In this document: positions 34,086 to 42,751 of the stretch, piece after piece
Layout of the letters: each line of letters begins with the position of its first letter
Numbering within the stretch: the first letter of the stretch is position 1
NCBI GenBank assembly: GCA_031277685.1
Contig: JAITLV010000277.1
Coordinates: forward strand, 51,980-115,979
DNA from: Sphingobacterium sp.
GTDB lineage: Bacteria; Bacteroidota; Bacteroidia; Sphingobacteriales; Sphingobacteriaceae
DNA length: 64,000 nucleotides
Direction of reading: 5' to 3'
The notes under the pieces: model-generated
Database searches by the model: none
What the model was told of the DNA's origin: nothing
Seen by the model: only the letters and a program-made list of their open reading frames with translations
Made by a program: the position numbers and the translations under genes

Positions 34086-35705
34086 ATGAAATTAAAATCT
34101 TATCGTAACCTGAAAAACATACTCATGCTGACATGCATTGTGCTTACAGGTTCTACGCTCTACTCTTGTAAAAAAAGTGGTGAAACCACTGCTTTAACAG
34201 CGGAAACTGTAGTAAAGATCAATCTACAAGGTGTAGAAGCCTATGATGAGGATAATAGCGACGCTGTAGGTCAAAAACAGGGATCTACAAAAGCGTCCTT
34301 AAGCTCAAACAATGCTTCAGCTATCCAGGAAATGACCGTTCCATTTGGTAACGGATGTTCCATTGATGTTGTATTGACAAACAGTTCAGCGGCTTCGGTA
34401 AAAAAAGGATTAGTAGCGGCATCGAGCCCAAAAGCTGCGGCTGCTCAAGTAACCGAAAAACCATTGGACAAAGACATCAAGTATAAAGTTGTTGTCTATG
34501 ACAATCAGGGCGCTTACGTTACGGAGAAAACCTATAGCTACGGTGGCGAATCAACAGCAGCAGGTATCGCGCTAGATGCTGGAAAAACGTATACGTTTAT
34601 TGCCTATTCAATTAACAGTACAAGCACAGTACCTAATATCAATAATGCTGGCAAACTATCCGCTGCAAGTCTGGATAATATCAGTGGCGATTTAATGGTC
34701 TATACTGGTTCACTAAAATTGAATACGGGTGTAAACAACTTAAATGTTATCTTAAAACACCGCTTCAGTCAGATCATTACAACCTTGACAATAGATCCGA
34801 ATATGACTGGTTCAATCACAAAACTTGAAAATGCGGTATTCAACCCAAGCCACTCAACAGCAAATTTCAAACTATCTGATGAGGCTCTTACCTACAATGG
34901 CCTGAACAACGCTAGTGTATTGGCACAATTCCCAAGCTTAGGAACTGGTCTACGCACGGTCGTGAGCGCACCTTCCCTATTAATCCATCCTGCGGTTAAC
35001 AACGGTACATTGAAACTGGGAACCCTGACTATTGACGGCGAAAGCAAATCAAATCTCATTATCCCGAATGTAAAAATCAACCCTGGACAGAAATATGATC
35101 TTAAACTTAATTTCAAAACCTGTACACAAGATGTAACAAGTGATGGGCTAAACTGGAGTTATCCTGAAACTACGGTTAACCGTAAAAAAGGAATTATGAA
35201 AGATGGCACATTCTATGAGAATGGAACTACGATCGAACGCAGTTTCACTGCTCCAGTAGCAGATTATGGATTTGTATTTGATATCACCGAGCTGGACAAC
35301 GCGTTCAATATGGAAGTAAATGGTATTAAGTTGGCAAAACAGGAAATCCAATTTCAGAATGCAGGTGCATCTTCAAAACAGAATATCCAATTTGCTGATG
35401 GTAGCAAGTATGAAGGTACAAATACCCAAACAAATGGTAAAGTTGGTAATATCTATGACTTAAGAGGTACCGCTACCAAACCATTGATCAAGCTTGTGAT
35501 TAGCAGAACTGGCCAAGTTACCATGTTTGGTAGCAAGACTTCAGGAGGTGAACTATATCCCCTTGTATTGACCAATGGCAATTCATTCAATACTTTCCCA
35601 TGGAATGGTACACAAAGTAATACGGTAAAAGTTACGCAACTTGTTGATGGTAGAACCGTAATTAAAGGTGTGGGTGCCGGAAAGAAGAAAATACCTTGTA
35701 AATAA
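34086..35705 (+). CDS. Fimbrillin-like cell-surface lipoprotein
   Basis: A 539-aa lipoprotein with lipobox LYSC near residue 27 and a Lys/Ser linker after it. The first domain (about 130-260) has YKVVVYDNQGAYV, LDAGKTYTFIAYSIN and DLMVYTGSLKL followed by VILKHRFSQIITTLTI. This matches the two-domain FimA/Mfa-type fimbrillins of Bacteroidota. The C-terminal part is beta-rich and unrecognised. It could be a pilus subunit or a surface adhesin. It is monocistronic and ends at the very strong terminator at 35723-35778. The alternative call is a generic surface lipoprotein. Confidence 0.6.
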   Translation: MKLKSYRNLKNILMLTCIVLTGSTLYSCKKSGETTALTAETVVKINLQGVEAYDEDNSDAVGQKQGSTKASLSSNNASAIQEMTVPFGNGCSIDVVLTNSSAASVKKGLVAASSPKAAAAQVTEKPLDKDIKYKVVVYDNQGAYVTEKTYSYGGESTAAGIALDAGKTYTFIAYSINSTSTVPNINNAGKLSAASLDNISGDLMVYTGSLKLNTGVNNLNVILKHRFSQIITTLTIDPNMTGSITKLENAVFNPSHSTANFKLSDEALTYNGLNNASVLAQFPSLGTGLRTVVSAPSLLIHPAVNNGTLKLGTLTIDGESKSNLIIPNVKINPGQKYDLKLNFKTCTQDVTSDGLNWSYPETTVNRKKGIMKDGTFYENGTTIERSFTAPVADYGFVFDITELDNAFNMEVNGIKLAKQEIQFQNAGASSKQNIQFADGSKYEGTNTQTNGKVGNIYDLRGTATKPLIKLVISRTGQVTMFGSKTSGGELYPLVLTNGNSFNTFPWNGTQSNTVKVTQLVDGRTVIKGVGAGKKKIPCK

Positions 35706-35722
35706 TTCCAGGTATAAATTAC

Positions 35723-35778
35723 AAAGGGAAAGCCCCCTAAAACATTTAAATTCCAATGTTTTAGGGGGCTTTCCCTTT
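35723..35778. terminator. Bidirectional terminator, 24-bp perfect stem
   Basis: The arms 35723-35746 and 35755-35778 are fully complementary over 24 bp with an 8-nt loop. The core is GCCCCCTAAAAC. It lies between the convergent fimbrillin-like and AraC genes. Confidence 0.9.
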
Positions 35779-35782
35779 GTTC

Positions 35783-36571
35783 TCAAAGTTCTTTCTGCAT
35801 AATCTTGCTGAGGTGGCTTACATCCGTTAGACCAAACTCATCAGCAATTTCCTTTAAAATCATGCGTCCAGCTGCAATACGTTGCCGAATAAGGGTATTC
35901 CGATAAGCGTGAATATAGGTTCTTATCGTCACACCGACATTACGTTTGAAATAGGTACCCAAATAATCAGGAGCAATATTGAAATGAGGTGCCATAATCT
36001 GGGATCTCAACAAACTTGGAGTATAGATGTTTTTGTGAATATAGCAAAATATAGCCTGTAGATCGCGACTTCTAGTATTAATCTGTAATTCAGGCATATT
36101 CCGCATCAGTATCGTGGAAATACCAAGCAACTGATACCATATCAAATCCTGATTTGATATGGTATTGTGTTTTAGCGACAAAATCACCTTAAACAGTAGA
36201 CGAACCGTTAGCAGATCAGCCTCAAGAAGCGAAAACCCATGCTGATGAGTCTCCCGACTTTTTATTAAATATTCCAATTGGCGGGTTAAATTACCCGATT
36301 CGGCTGCATTACGATAAATATAGGCATCCGTAAATTTTAGATATATAAAATGCGTCTCCTGCTGGATCTCAAAATAGTGATAATCTTCTGGCCCGATCAG
36401 GAAAACTGCGCCATTTTCATAAGGTACAACATGGCCATTGATGACGTGAGCCCCCATCCCATCCATAATGAAAATAAATTCATAATGATTATGGTTGTGC
36501 TCCGGATGTGTCCACGCAGAGGACTTAAACTCCGATACAAGAATAGGTTCGAATTGCCGATAACGTTCCAT
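35783..36571 (-). CDS. AraC-family transcriptional regulator (divergent to SDR gene)
   Basis: A 262-aa regulator with an N-terminal cupin domain (HPEHNHNHYEFIFIMDGMG, then YENGAVFLIGPEDYHYF) and a C-terminal AraC domain with the two HTHs near RSQIMAPHFNIAPDYLGTYF and MILKEIADEFGLTDVSHLSK. Such AraC regulators usually sense a small ligand via the cupin. It is divergent from the PRISE-type SDR gene, with -7 boxes 38 bp apart (36584-36591 and 36630-36637), so the SDR gene is its likely target. Confidence 0.9.
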   Translation of the reverse strand: MERYRQFEPILVSEFKSSAWTHPEHNHNHYEFIFIMDGMGAHVINGHVVPYENGAVFLIGPEDYHYFEIQQETHFIYLKFTDAYIYRNAAESGNLTRQLEYLIKSRETHQHGFSLLEADLLTVRLLFKVILSLKHNTISNQDLIWYQLLGISTILMRNMPELQINTRSRDLQAIFCYIHKNIYTPSLLRSQIMAPHFNIAPDYLGTYFKRNVGVTIRTYIHAYRNTLIRQRIAAGRMILKEIADEFGLTDVSHLSKIMQKEL

Positions 36572-36583
36572 TCAAGAAATTTA

Positions 36584-36637
36584 CAAAATTATAGCCGATT
36601 TTTACATTCCTTCCCTCGCAAAGCGATACTAATTTTG
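36584..36637. promoter_or_regulatory. Divergent promoters of the AraC and SDR genes
   Basis: TAATTTTG occurs on both strands: minus 36591-36584 for the AraC gene (start 36571) and plus 36630-36637 for the SDR gene (start 36655). Both match TAnnTTTG exactly. The leaders are very short (about 5-10 nt). Confidence 0.5.
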
Positions 36638-36654
36638 TTAAAACAGTAATTCAT

Positions 36655-37710
36655 ATGGAAACAATAAAAAATACGGCATTGATTGTTGGTGCCAATGGTG
36701 TCATCAGCACAAACCTCATTGAACATCTTATCGGCCTTGGAAACTGGGATATAATTGGTTTATCCCGTCGTGGTGCAGCAGATCACGGCCCGGTACGGTA
36801 TATCGCGGTGGATCTCCTTGATTTAGCGGACTCTGTAGCCAAGTTAAGTTCCTTATCGACTGTAACTCATATCTTCTACGCAGCCTATCAGGACCGCGAA
36901 AGTTGGGCGGCATTGGTCGAGCCCAATCTGAAGATGTTAACAAATGTGTTGACAGCAATAGAACCTGTTGCCAAAAACTTGCAACATGTCAGTCTCATGC
37001 AGGGTTATAAAGTGTATGGGGCACACCTCGGTCCATTTAAAACCCCGGCCAAAGAATCAGATGCCAATCCGATGCCGCCCGAATTTAATAGCAGTCAGCT
37101 ACGCTATCTTCAACAGCAGCAAATGGGTAAACAATGGACTTGGTCAGCAATCCGCCCATCCGTCGTAGGGGGAACAGCTCCCGGCAACCCGATGAATCTT
37201 GCACTATTGATTGCTGTCTATGCTACGATTTCCAAAGAATTAAATATTCCCCTTCGTTTTCCAGGTAAAGCCGGTGCCTATGAGAAGCTCCTGGAGATAA
37301 CAGATGGCAGCTTACTGGCAAAAGCGACAGTATGGGCCGCAACAGAACCATTGGCAGCCAATCAGGCCTTTAATATAAATAATGGCGATTTATTCCGCTG
37401 GAAAGATCTCTGGCCGAAAATAGCGGCCTATTTCAAGATGGAAGTCGATTCTCCCCAGCCTTTACACTTACAGACAATGATGGCTGACAAAGAAGATGTA
37501 TGGGAAGAAATACGGAAGCGACAGGAATTAAAATATACCTATAAAGAAGTGTCTGCCTGGCCCTTTGGTGATTTTGTATTCTCCTGGGATTATGACTTCT
37601 TTGCCGATGGCAGCAAAGCACGGAGAATGGGTTTTCATGAATATATTGATACGGAGCAGATGTTTTTTCGTCTATTCGACGAGATGCGGGATAAACAAAT
37701 CATTCCCTAG
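36655..37710 (+). CDS. PRISE-type SDR oxidoreductase (progesterone 5-beta-reductase-like)
   Basis: A 351-aa extended short-chain dehydrogenase. The cofactor motif is VGANGVISTNLIEHL. The PRISE signature block MQGYKVYG, then LRFPGKAGAYEKLLEITDG, and FNINNGDLFRWKDLWPKIA are all present, as is WTWSAIRPSVVGG. Homologues reduce enones with NADPH, for example 5-beta-reductases and iridoid synthase. At the position where plant enzymes have the catalytic Tyr segment FYYDLED, this protein reads FNSSQLRYL, so its chemistry may differ. It is divergent from the AraC gene, which probably controls it. Confidence 0.82.
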   Translation: METIKNTALIVGANGVISTNLIEHLIGLGNWDIIGLSRRGAADHGPVRYIAVDLLDLADSVAKLSSLSTVTHIFYAAYQDRESWAALVEPNLKMLTNVLTAIEPVAKNLQHVSLMQGYKVYGAHLGPFKTPAKESDANPMPPEFNSSQLRYLQQQQMGKQWTWSAIRPSVVGGTAPGNPMNLALLIAVYATISKELNIPLRFPGKAGAYEKLLEITDGSLLAKATVWAATEPLAANQAFNINNGDLFRWKDLWPKIAAYFKMEVDSPQPLHLQTMMADKEDVWEEIRKRQELKYTYKEVSAWPFGDFVFSWDYDFFADGSKARRMGFHEYIDTEQMFFRLFDEMRDKQIIP

Positions 37711-37770
37711 CTAGATAGCATAGCTCTTCATGATCTTTTTAATACCATCATGAAGAGCTATAACTTGCTG

Positions 37771-38160
37771 CTATTTGACCACAGTGGCTTCCAGTTCAAC
37801 CTTTAGGGTCTCAAAGAGCCCGACCACTTCCATAGCGGTCAGTGCCTGTTCGATTTGGTGCCGTGCAATCCATTCCTGTATTATCGGAAAATGCGGCCAG
37901 AGCTCTTCCATAGAAGTAGTATACAGATTTAAGCGTACGATACCATCACAACGGTAACCTGCGCTATCGATCACAGTCTCCAGATTGGCAATAGCCAGTC
38001 TCAATTGAGCTTCCATACCTTCATTGCTTGAGGTTCCATCCGGAGTTATCGCCGCCTGACCTGAACAATATAATGTACCTTCCACATTTTTTACTTCGAC
38101 AGCCTGCACATAACTACGCTGCTGTTGCCATGTCCAGGGGCTTATTGATTTTTTATCCAT
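37771..38160 (-). CDS. RidA/YjgF/UK114-family protein
   Basis: A 129-aa trimeric-type RidA-fold protein. The RidA core is seen in LYCSGQAAITPDG, then QLRLAIANLETVIDSAGYRCDGIVRL, NLYTT and LTAMEVVGLF. RidA proteins hydrolyse reactive enamine/imine intermediates. The usual Arg that binds the imine carboxylate is not obvious, so it may belong to another subgroup. The start is the ATG at 38160; the frame upstream opens with GTG at 38166. Perfect and imperfect palindromes (38161-38250) precede it. Confidence 0.88.
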   Translation of the reverse strand: MDKKSISPWTWQQQRSYVQAVEVKNVEGTLYCSGQAAITPDGTSSNEGMEAQLRLAIANLETVIDSAGYRCDGIVRLNLYTTSMEELWPHFPIIQEWIARHQIEQALTAMEVVGLFETLKVELEATVVK

Positions 38161-38194
38161 TTTCACAAAATTTTATACCCACAAATTTGTGAAA
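38161..38194 (-). promoter_or_regulatory. Inverted repeat abutting the RidA start
   Basis: TTTCACAAA (38161-38169) and TTTGTGAAA (38186-38194) form a 9-bp-arm inverted repeat with a 16-bp spacer, immediately before the ATG. The arms resemble half of the CRP-type palindrome just upstream. Confidence 0.45.
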
Positions 38195-38234
38195 TGCCGG
38201 TCGTAAATCCCCTTGATAAAACGCACAATTACCG

Positions 38235-38250
38235 TGTGACAAAAGTCACA
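38235..38250. promoter_or_regulatory. Perfect CRP/FNR-type palindrome
   Basis: TGTGACAAAAGTCACA is a perfect palindrome apart from its A-rich centre and fits TGTGA-N6-TCACA exactly. It begins immediately after the stop of the Crp/Fnr gene (38251) and lies 75-90 bp upstream of the RidA start at 38160. It is a likely binding site for that regulator. Confidence 0.6.
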
Positions 38251-38814
38251 TCAACGCGGTAACCGACTCAGTGCCTCTCGGGAAACGCCCAGATAAGCTG
38301 CAAGTAATGATTTCGGAACACGTTGGATCAGTGTCGGATATTTATTCAGCAGCTGTTCATAGCGTTCTTTAATTCCCACCGTCATGGTCGACACGATACG
38401 CTGCTGCGCGGCAATAAATCCCATGTAAGCTTTCTCTAAAAAAAAATGTTCCAGTTTTGGCATTGTCAGACAAAGTTTCTTGTAGTCAACCAAGCGTAGA
38501 CACAACACTTCGGTATCTTCAATACATTCAAGTGACATGCTGGCCTTAGATTCGGTATAATAAGCGGCAAAGTCTGTTTCCCACCAATCTTCCTGTGCGA
38601 AACCAACAATATGTGCCTTACCTGCCTCATCCGTATACACAAGTTTTAAAAGGCCTTTCAACACAAAAAAATTGTATGGTACGGTTTCACCCTCCTGAAT
38701 TAGAAATTGATGTTTTTTATATCTTTTATAGGTAAAAAAAGAAGAAATCGTTTCGAATTCATTATCGTTGAGGGGTACAATACGTTCAATATGATCTCTG
38801 AACTGGCTCATCAT
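38251..38814 (-). CDS. Crp/Fnr-family transcriptional regulator
   Basis: A 187-aa regulator. The cyclic-nucleotide-binding-type domain (about 15-120) has FLIQEGETVPYNFFVLKGLLKL and a later WWETDFAAYY. A short C-terminal HTH (PKSLLAAYLGVSREALSRL) completes it, as in the many short Bacteroidota members. cAMP-contacting residues are not evident, so another signal is likely. It is followed on the same strand by RidA, with the palindrome TGTGACAAAAGTCACA in between. This suggests it regulates ridA; its own promoter was not identified. Confidence 0.9.
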   Translation of the reverse strand: MMSQFRDHIERIVPLNDNEFETISSFFTYKRYKKHQFLIQEGETVPYNFFVLKGLLKLVYTDEAGKAHIVGFAQEDWWETDFAAYYTESKASMSLECIEDTEVLCLRLVDYKKLCLTMPKLEHFFLEKAYMGFIAAQQRIVSTMTVGIKERYEQLLNKYPTLIQRVPKSLLAAYLGVSREALSRLPR

Positions 38815-38908
38815 GTTCTAAAATTTGATCCTTAAAAATACAACTTTTAACGGAACTCGGGCCATTTCCCAATGATATAAGGTTTCATTCAGGTCAATCC
38901 AAGACATA

Positions 38909-39808
38909 TCAAAGCGAGAAATTAATTTGTTTGGTTACCGACAGCTGAAGATTGATATTTGTTACAGTATAATCTTTCTTTGTCTCAAAAAAGTTCAATT
39001 TATTATTGATCATCATGCTATAGCTAAAAGACCAGTCATTCTTGGTATAACTCGCCACCGCCCGCGCCAATAAAGTTGGATAAACTTTAAAATGGAAGTT
39101 CCGAAAATTTTCAACATCATTGCCAATATTAAAACCTGCGGTTCCATAAGCACTAATCAGCCATCCCCTTCGTAAAACCCAGGAATGTGCATACCCTCCA
39201 TGAGCACCTAGCTGGAGATTGTCTAGATTTTGCACAAAATTTCCATCGAACCCCTCAAAGTTCCGCAAACGATGCCAATAGACATTACCTCCGAGCAGGA
39301 AACTACCTGCACTCCGGAGCTGCCGTTCACTTCGTTCAAACGCTGCCTTCAGTGAAAATTTAGTATGATTAAATACATAAGTCTGTTCAAGACCTACCTG
39401 ATTGATTTTCATTTCAGAAAACACTTTGATATCCTTTCCATCCAGTGCAAAGAACCCTTTGTAACGTTGGAAATAGGCATCCGTCACAAATTTTCGTCCA
39501 TACCGATGTACCTGAAAGTCTGTTGAACTGGTTTTACCGTATGTTTTGTCTTTTAATGAAACGATCTTTGTGCCCATTAGAAAATTGATCATGGTATTTC
39601 TGATCCCCAGTCCCACACCAATTTTCATTGGGTAATTCGGCTCAAAGGTCTTCTCTTCCGTTGTCAGGTTGACTGCACTGGTTGACAAATAACCTGTCAC
39701 CCAAGAAGCATTTGGATAGATAGAAATAAATGTCGTATCAAGTTCCTGTCCTTGAGCATAAACACAAAATAGACACATTGTAAGAAACAGCAGTATATTC
39801 CTACGCAT
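38909..39808 (-). CDS. Outer-membrane beta-barrel protein (DUF4421-like)
   Basis: A 299-aa protein. I start it at 39808 since a signal peptide (MRRNILLFLTMCLFCVYAQG) begins there; the longer frame begins 36 codons earlier without one. The pattern YPMKIGVGLGIRNTMINFLM, FVTDAYFQRYKGFFALDG and repeated amphipathic strands ending in LSVTKQINFSL fits an eight- to twelve-stranded barrel of DUF4421 type. Function unknown. It is divergent from the ECF sigma/anti-sigma operon and could be one of its targets. Confidence 0.65.
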   Translation of the reverse strand: MRRNILLFLTMCLFCVYAQGQELDTTFISIYPNASWVTGYLSTSAVNLTTEEKTFEPNYPMKIGVGLGIRNTMINFLMGTKIVSLKDKTYGKTSSTDFQVHRYGRKFVTDAYFQRYKGFFALDGKDIKVFSEMKINQVGLEQTYVFNHTKFSLKAAFERSERQLRSAGSFLLGGNVYWHRLRNFEGFDGNFVQNLDNLQLGAHGGYAHSWVLRRGWLISAYGTAGFNIGNDVENFRNFHFKVYPTLLARAVASYTKNDWSFSYSMMINNKLNFFETKKDYTVTNINLQLSVTKQINFSL

Positions 39809-40036
39809 TGAGCATTGACATAAGTTTTCAATAAGATAATCACTATGAATCTGAACCGTGAATATACAGCTTATTATGAAAAAAAGATAATAAGCTTCAT
39901 ACAGATCAAAAATCATGTTTTTCCAATAAGAAAACTGCCAAAAGAAAACAGGTTAAAGATCAATCAGATAAATAATTGTAAATATTTATTTTTAAATTCA
40001 AGCAACCTAAAGGTTATTTGTGGGTCTTATTTATCC

Positions 40037-40639
40037 GTGAACACAGAAACAGCTATACAACGTCAAGCCGATAGAAAATTGGTTGCGCAGATCCTGAACC
40101 GGGATCCGCAGGCCTTCAAGAAGCTTATCGTTGATCATGAAAGACTCGTGGCTCATTTGGTCTATAAAATGATCCCTGTTGTTGCAGACCGTCGGGACAT
40201 TATCCAGGATATTTACATCAAAGTTCACAACAACCTAAGCTTGTTTCGTTTTCAATGTAAATTATCTACCTGGATCGGGCAAATTACCTATAATACCTGT
40301 TTACATTACCTTCAAAAAAAGCGGCCAATATTATTGGAAAACTTTTTCGAAGATGCCGATTCATCCTATCCAGGTTATCAAGTGACAGATGTTCAAAGCA
40401 ACGAAACTGAAAGCAGGCTTTTTGCCCGCGAACTTACAGCGACGATCACACAGGCACTGTCTCAGTTATCAGCCTTATATCAAACACTTATTGCACTACA
40501 TTACCAACAGGAACTCAGTTTACAGGAGATTGCCGAAATCACAAAATTGCCAGAAGGTACTATCAAATCGTATTTGTTCCGTGCACGGAGACAATTAAAA
40601 GATATTCTACTTAAATCACAAAAAAGAGAGGAACTATGA
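40037..40639 (+). CDS. ECF-type RNA polymerase sigma factor (ZAS anti-sigma partner)
   Basis: A 200-aa sigma factor starting at GTG 40037. The longer frame begins at 39845 but its first 64 codons are not sigma-like. Region 2 (about 20-90) reads LIVDHERLVAHLVYKM then RRDIIQDIYIKVH and LSTWIGQITYNTCLHYL. Region 4 (about 140-190) has LIALHYQQELSLQEIAEITK then EGTIKSYLFRARRQLK. The anti-sigma gene overlaps it by 4 bp (ATGA). It likely controls its own operon and possibly nearby envelope genes. Confidence 0.92.
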   Translation: MNTETAIQRQADRKLVAQILNRDPQAFKKLIVDHERLVAHLVYKMIPVVADRRDIIQDIYIKVHNNLSLFRFQCKLSTWIGQITYNTCLHYLQKKRPILLENFFEDADSSYPGYQVTDVQSNETESRLFARELTATITQALSQLSALYQTLIALHYQQELSLQEIAEITKLPEGTIKSYLFRARRQLKDILLKSQKREEL

Positions 40640-41094
40640 ACAGCGTACATTTAACAGAGGAAAAGCTGCAAGCTCTTGCAGATAAAGCTGAAAGAACAAC
40701 AGCTTTGGAAATGCAACATATTGCCAATTGCATGGAATGTAGGATCAAATTTGAGAACTACCAGCTGATCAACTCAACCCTCCAGCAATTACCCCAAGTA
40801 GCTTTTGATCCAGATCTAGCGGATCATATTGTCGCAATGGTAAAACCTCAAAGATCAGCAATTCATTGGGCAGCCTTTATTGCAGCAATTTTGGGCGGCA
40901 TCTTGGTGATGGTGAGTACTGTACTCTATGGAAAGCAGTTTTTCGCTTTTTTTATCCAGCTTCCGTACATATTGCGTTATTTCTTTGCTCTCATCCCACT
41001 TTCTTTTATAAGCGTCCAGACTGTTTTGTTTTTCTTGCACCATCAACAAAAAATGAAGACGGTCAAAGAAAAAACAGATTATCTTGCAACCTAA
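40636..41094 (+). CDS. ZAS-type anti-sigma factor
   Basis: A 152-aa membrane anti-sigma factor. The N-terminal zinc motif HxxxCxxC is present at HIANCMEC (about residues 28-35). Two transmembrane helices follow (AAFIAAILGGILVMVS and ILRYFFALIPLSFISVQTV). The short cytoplasmic N-terminus should bind the sigma factor until a redox or envelope signal releases it. It overlaps the sigma gene by 4 bp and lies 40 bp before the next membrane gene. Confidence 0.88.
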   Translation: MNSVHLTEEKLQALADKAERTTALEMQHIANCMECRIKFENYQLINSTLQQLPQVAFDPDLADHIVAMVKPQRSAIHWAAFIAAILGGILVMVSTVLYGKQFFAFFIQLPYILRYFFALIPLSFISVQTVLFFLHHQQKMKTVKEKTDYLAT

Positions 41095-41133
41095 ACCGGA
41101 TTGATGGGTCTAATATATTATAAAATCAATTGT

Positions 41134-41577
41134 ATGAAACGCATTTGGAACTTAACATGTATACTATGTATGGCGCTAGTAACACCAACGATGGCATCGC
41201 AATCAACTACTTCCATCACAGATGACAGAGAAGTTGTTTTTTTCTCGCTCAACGCTATTGCCGTTTTACTTTCGATCTGGATAACTACATCATTTCTGCT
41301 TAGGCTGATCAAGTTGTTCTTAAACGATCGTCTGCGCAGAACACTACTTGAAAGGAATGCACCATCAGAAATTATCATCGAAATTCTCCCCAAAGAAAAC
41401 AATCTTATAGAGCTTGCATTAAGCTGGTGTTGCGTATTATTTGCCGGATCCGTCGGGCTCACACTATGTTATTTTACACAACCGCTTGGTTTACACTCAG
41501 CCATTATCTTGAGTATAAGTTTAGCATTTGGCCTACTCGCCTATTATTTTATCCGTAATCACAAGAATCAATCATGA
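41134..41577 (+). CDS. Small membrane protein of the sigma operon (DUF6249-like)
   Basis: A 147-aa protein with signal peptide (MKRIWNLTCILCMALVTPTMA) and a transmembrane helix (FSLNAIAVLLSIWITTSFLL). A basic cytoplasmic stretch NDRLRRTLLERNAP-S-EIIIEIL follows, then two more helices. The LLER..AP.E....L layout resembles DUF6249 proteins, a common companion of ECF sigma operons in Bacteroidota. I start it at the ATG at 41134; the frame upstream opens with TTG. Function unknown, perhaps part of the sensing circuit. Confidence 0.7.
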   Translation: MKRIWNLTCILCMALVTPTMASQSTTSITDDREVVFFSLNAIAVLLSIWITTSFLLRLIKLFLNDRLRRTLLERNAPSEIIIEILPKENNLIELALSWCCVLFAGSVGLTLCYFTQPLGLHSAIILSISLAFGLLAYYFIRNHKNQS

Positions 41578-41993
41578 AAACAAATTACAATCTTATCGGA
41601 ATAGCCATTTTATCGATTGGCTTACTTGTATCAGGAAAAAAGCTTGTCAATGGCTCCTATCTTAATCACTCCCGAACCACTGTTATTTACAATGAAGATG
41701 GTCCGTTATGTATATTAACCGCTAGCTTTCCAGTGGGAAAATCGAACGCTATTGGCCAGTACATTAAAACTTGGATCAAAAAAGAGGATAAGTCTTTCCA
41801 TTTATCCGGAGATACGGCATATATATCATCCACTGGAGGGCCTCATTACAAAGTTTACATGGATGAAACCTACTTAAAAATCATTGCAAATCGAAATCAG
41901 TTTGCTGACATCGCTTTTCATAAAATGAAGAAGGAGTACAAGGCAATTACGGATTTCATTACAACAGGAACTGAACGCAACAATAAAAAATAA
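41574..41993 (+). CDS. Unknown secreted or membrane-anchored protein of the sigma operon
   Basis: A 139-aa protein I do not recognise. A hydrophobic N-terminal helix (NLIGIAILSIGLLVSGKKLV) anchors or exports it. The remainder is soluble, with YISSTGGPHYKVYMDETYLK and a Lys-rich end. It overlaps the previous gene by 4 bp (ATGA) and is therefore the last gene of the sigma/anti-sigma operon. It could be the periplasmic ligand or effector of that circuit; this is inferred from position alone. Confidence 0.6.
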   Translation: MKTNYNLIGIAILSIGLLVSGKKLVNGSYLNHSRTTVIYNEDGPLCILTASFPVGKSNAIGQYIKTWIKKEDKSFHLSGDTAYISSTGGPHYKVYMDETYLKIIANRNQFADIAFHKMKKEYKAITDFITTGTERNNKK

Positions 41994-42074
41994 AACCGAT
42001 GAAATTAAAAATATACAAACCAACAGTCCCAGGCTCAGCGGAAGGATAGCTATTGGCATCAGGTTCAAAAACCA

Positions 42075-42524
42075 CTACATTTCAGGGAACCGGTCACCGA
42101 CCAAATTAAGTAAAACATTAAATTCTAAATAGGCTTTGAGGTTAGCCAAAACAAGCGTAAAACCCTCTGTGCTATCACGCACTTCAGCAATGAGGGCCTC
42201 TGTTGTTGCATGTTCGAATGTATTTGTAACGGAGACAAAAGTTCCTCCTGTAATTTTTTTGAATTTCCATTCAACAATGGACGGACTGTCGTGATTACGC
42301 CAATTGAAAATAATTGTTTGGTTTTCGACAATCTCCAGCACCTCAACATTGACTTTATGGTTATACATCTCCCATTCCCATTCAATAGTCTTTCCCTTTT
42401 CTAATTTCCCCGAACTCTTGGTAAACCAAATTTTAGTGGTAATGCTTGGGTCAATAATCGCCTCAAATACTTCAGAAACATCTTTTCTAATAAACATTTC
42501 TGCTTTTGCAAAATTCTTCTTCAT
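42075..42524 (-). CDS. SRPBCC/AHSA1-family protein
   Basis: A 149-aa START-like hydrophobic-pocket protein. The AHSA1 hallmark DVSEVFEAIIDPSITTKIWF leads, followed by GKTIEWEWEMYNHKVNVEVLEI and IVEWKFKKITGGTFVSVTN. Length is right for the family. Its ligand cannot be read. It is monocistronic and lies tail-to-tail with the sigma operon. Confidence 0.88.
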   Translation of the reverse strand: MKKNFAKAEMFIRKDVSEVFEAIIDPSITTKIWFTKSSGKLEKGKTIEWEWEMYNHKVNVEVLEIVENQTIIFNWRNHDSPSIVEWKFKKITGGTFVSVTNTFEHATTEALIAEVRDSTEGFTLVLANLKAYLEFNVLLNLVGDRFPEM

Positions 42525-42710
42525 CGTTTTTACTTTGTGACCTATAAATTAGCTATTTATTTACATGGGGAAACTGAATCAAAGTTCTATCTTTTACAGA
42601 ATACAATACCCTCGTTTAAAAATAGTAATTTTCTTGATAAGTTAGATCATCCAGAAATGTTGCTCTATCCATTAAGATTTAACTCAGTAGTTCAAAAAAA
42701 CACCATATAT

Positions 42711-42749
42711 ATACAAAAGAACGAGATGATTAACTTCGTTCTTTTGTAT
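42711..42749 (-). terminator. Terminator at the end of the first TonB-receptor operon
   Basis: ATACAAAAGAACGA (42711-42724) pairs perfectly with 42736-42749, just past the stop at 42752. Confidence 0.65.
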
Positions 42750-42751
42750 TA

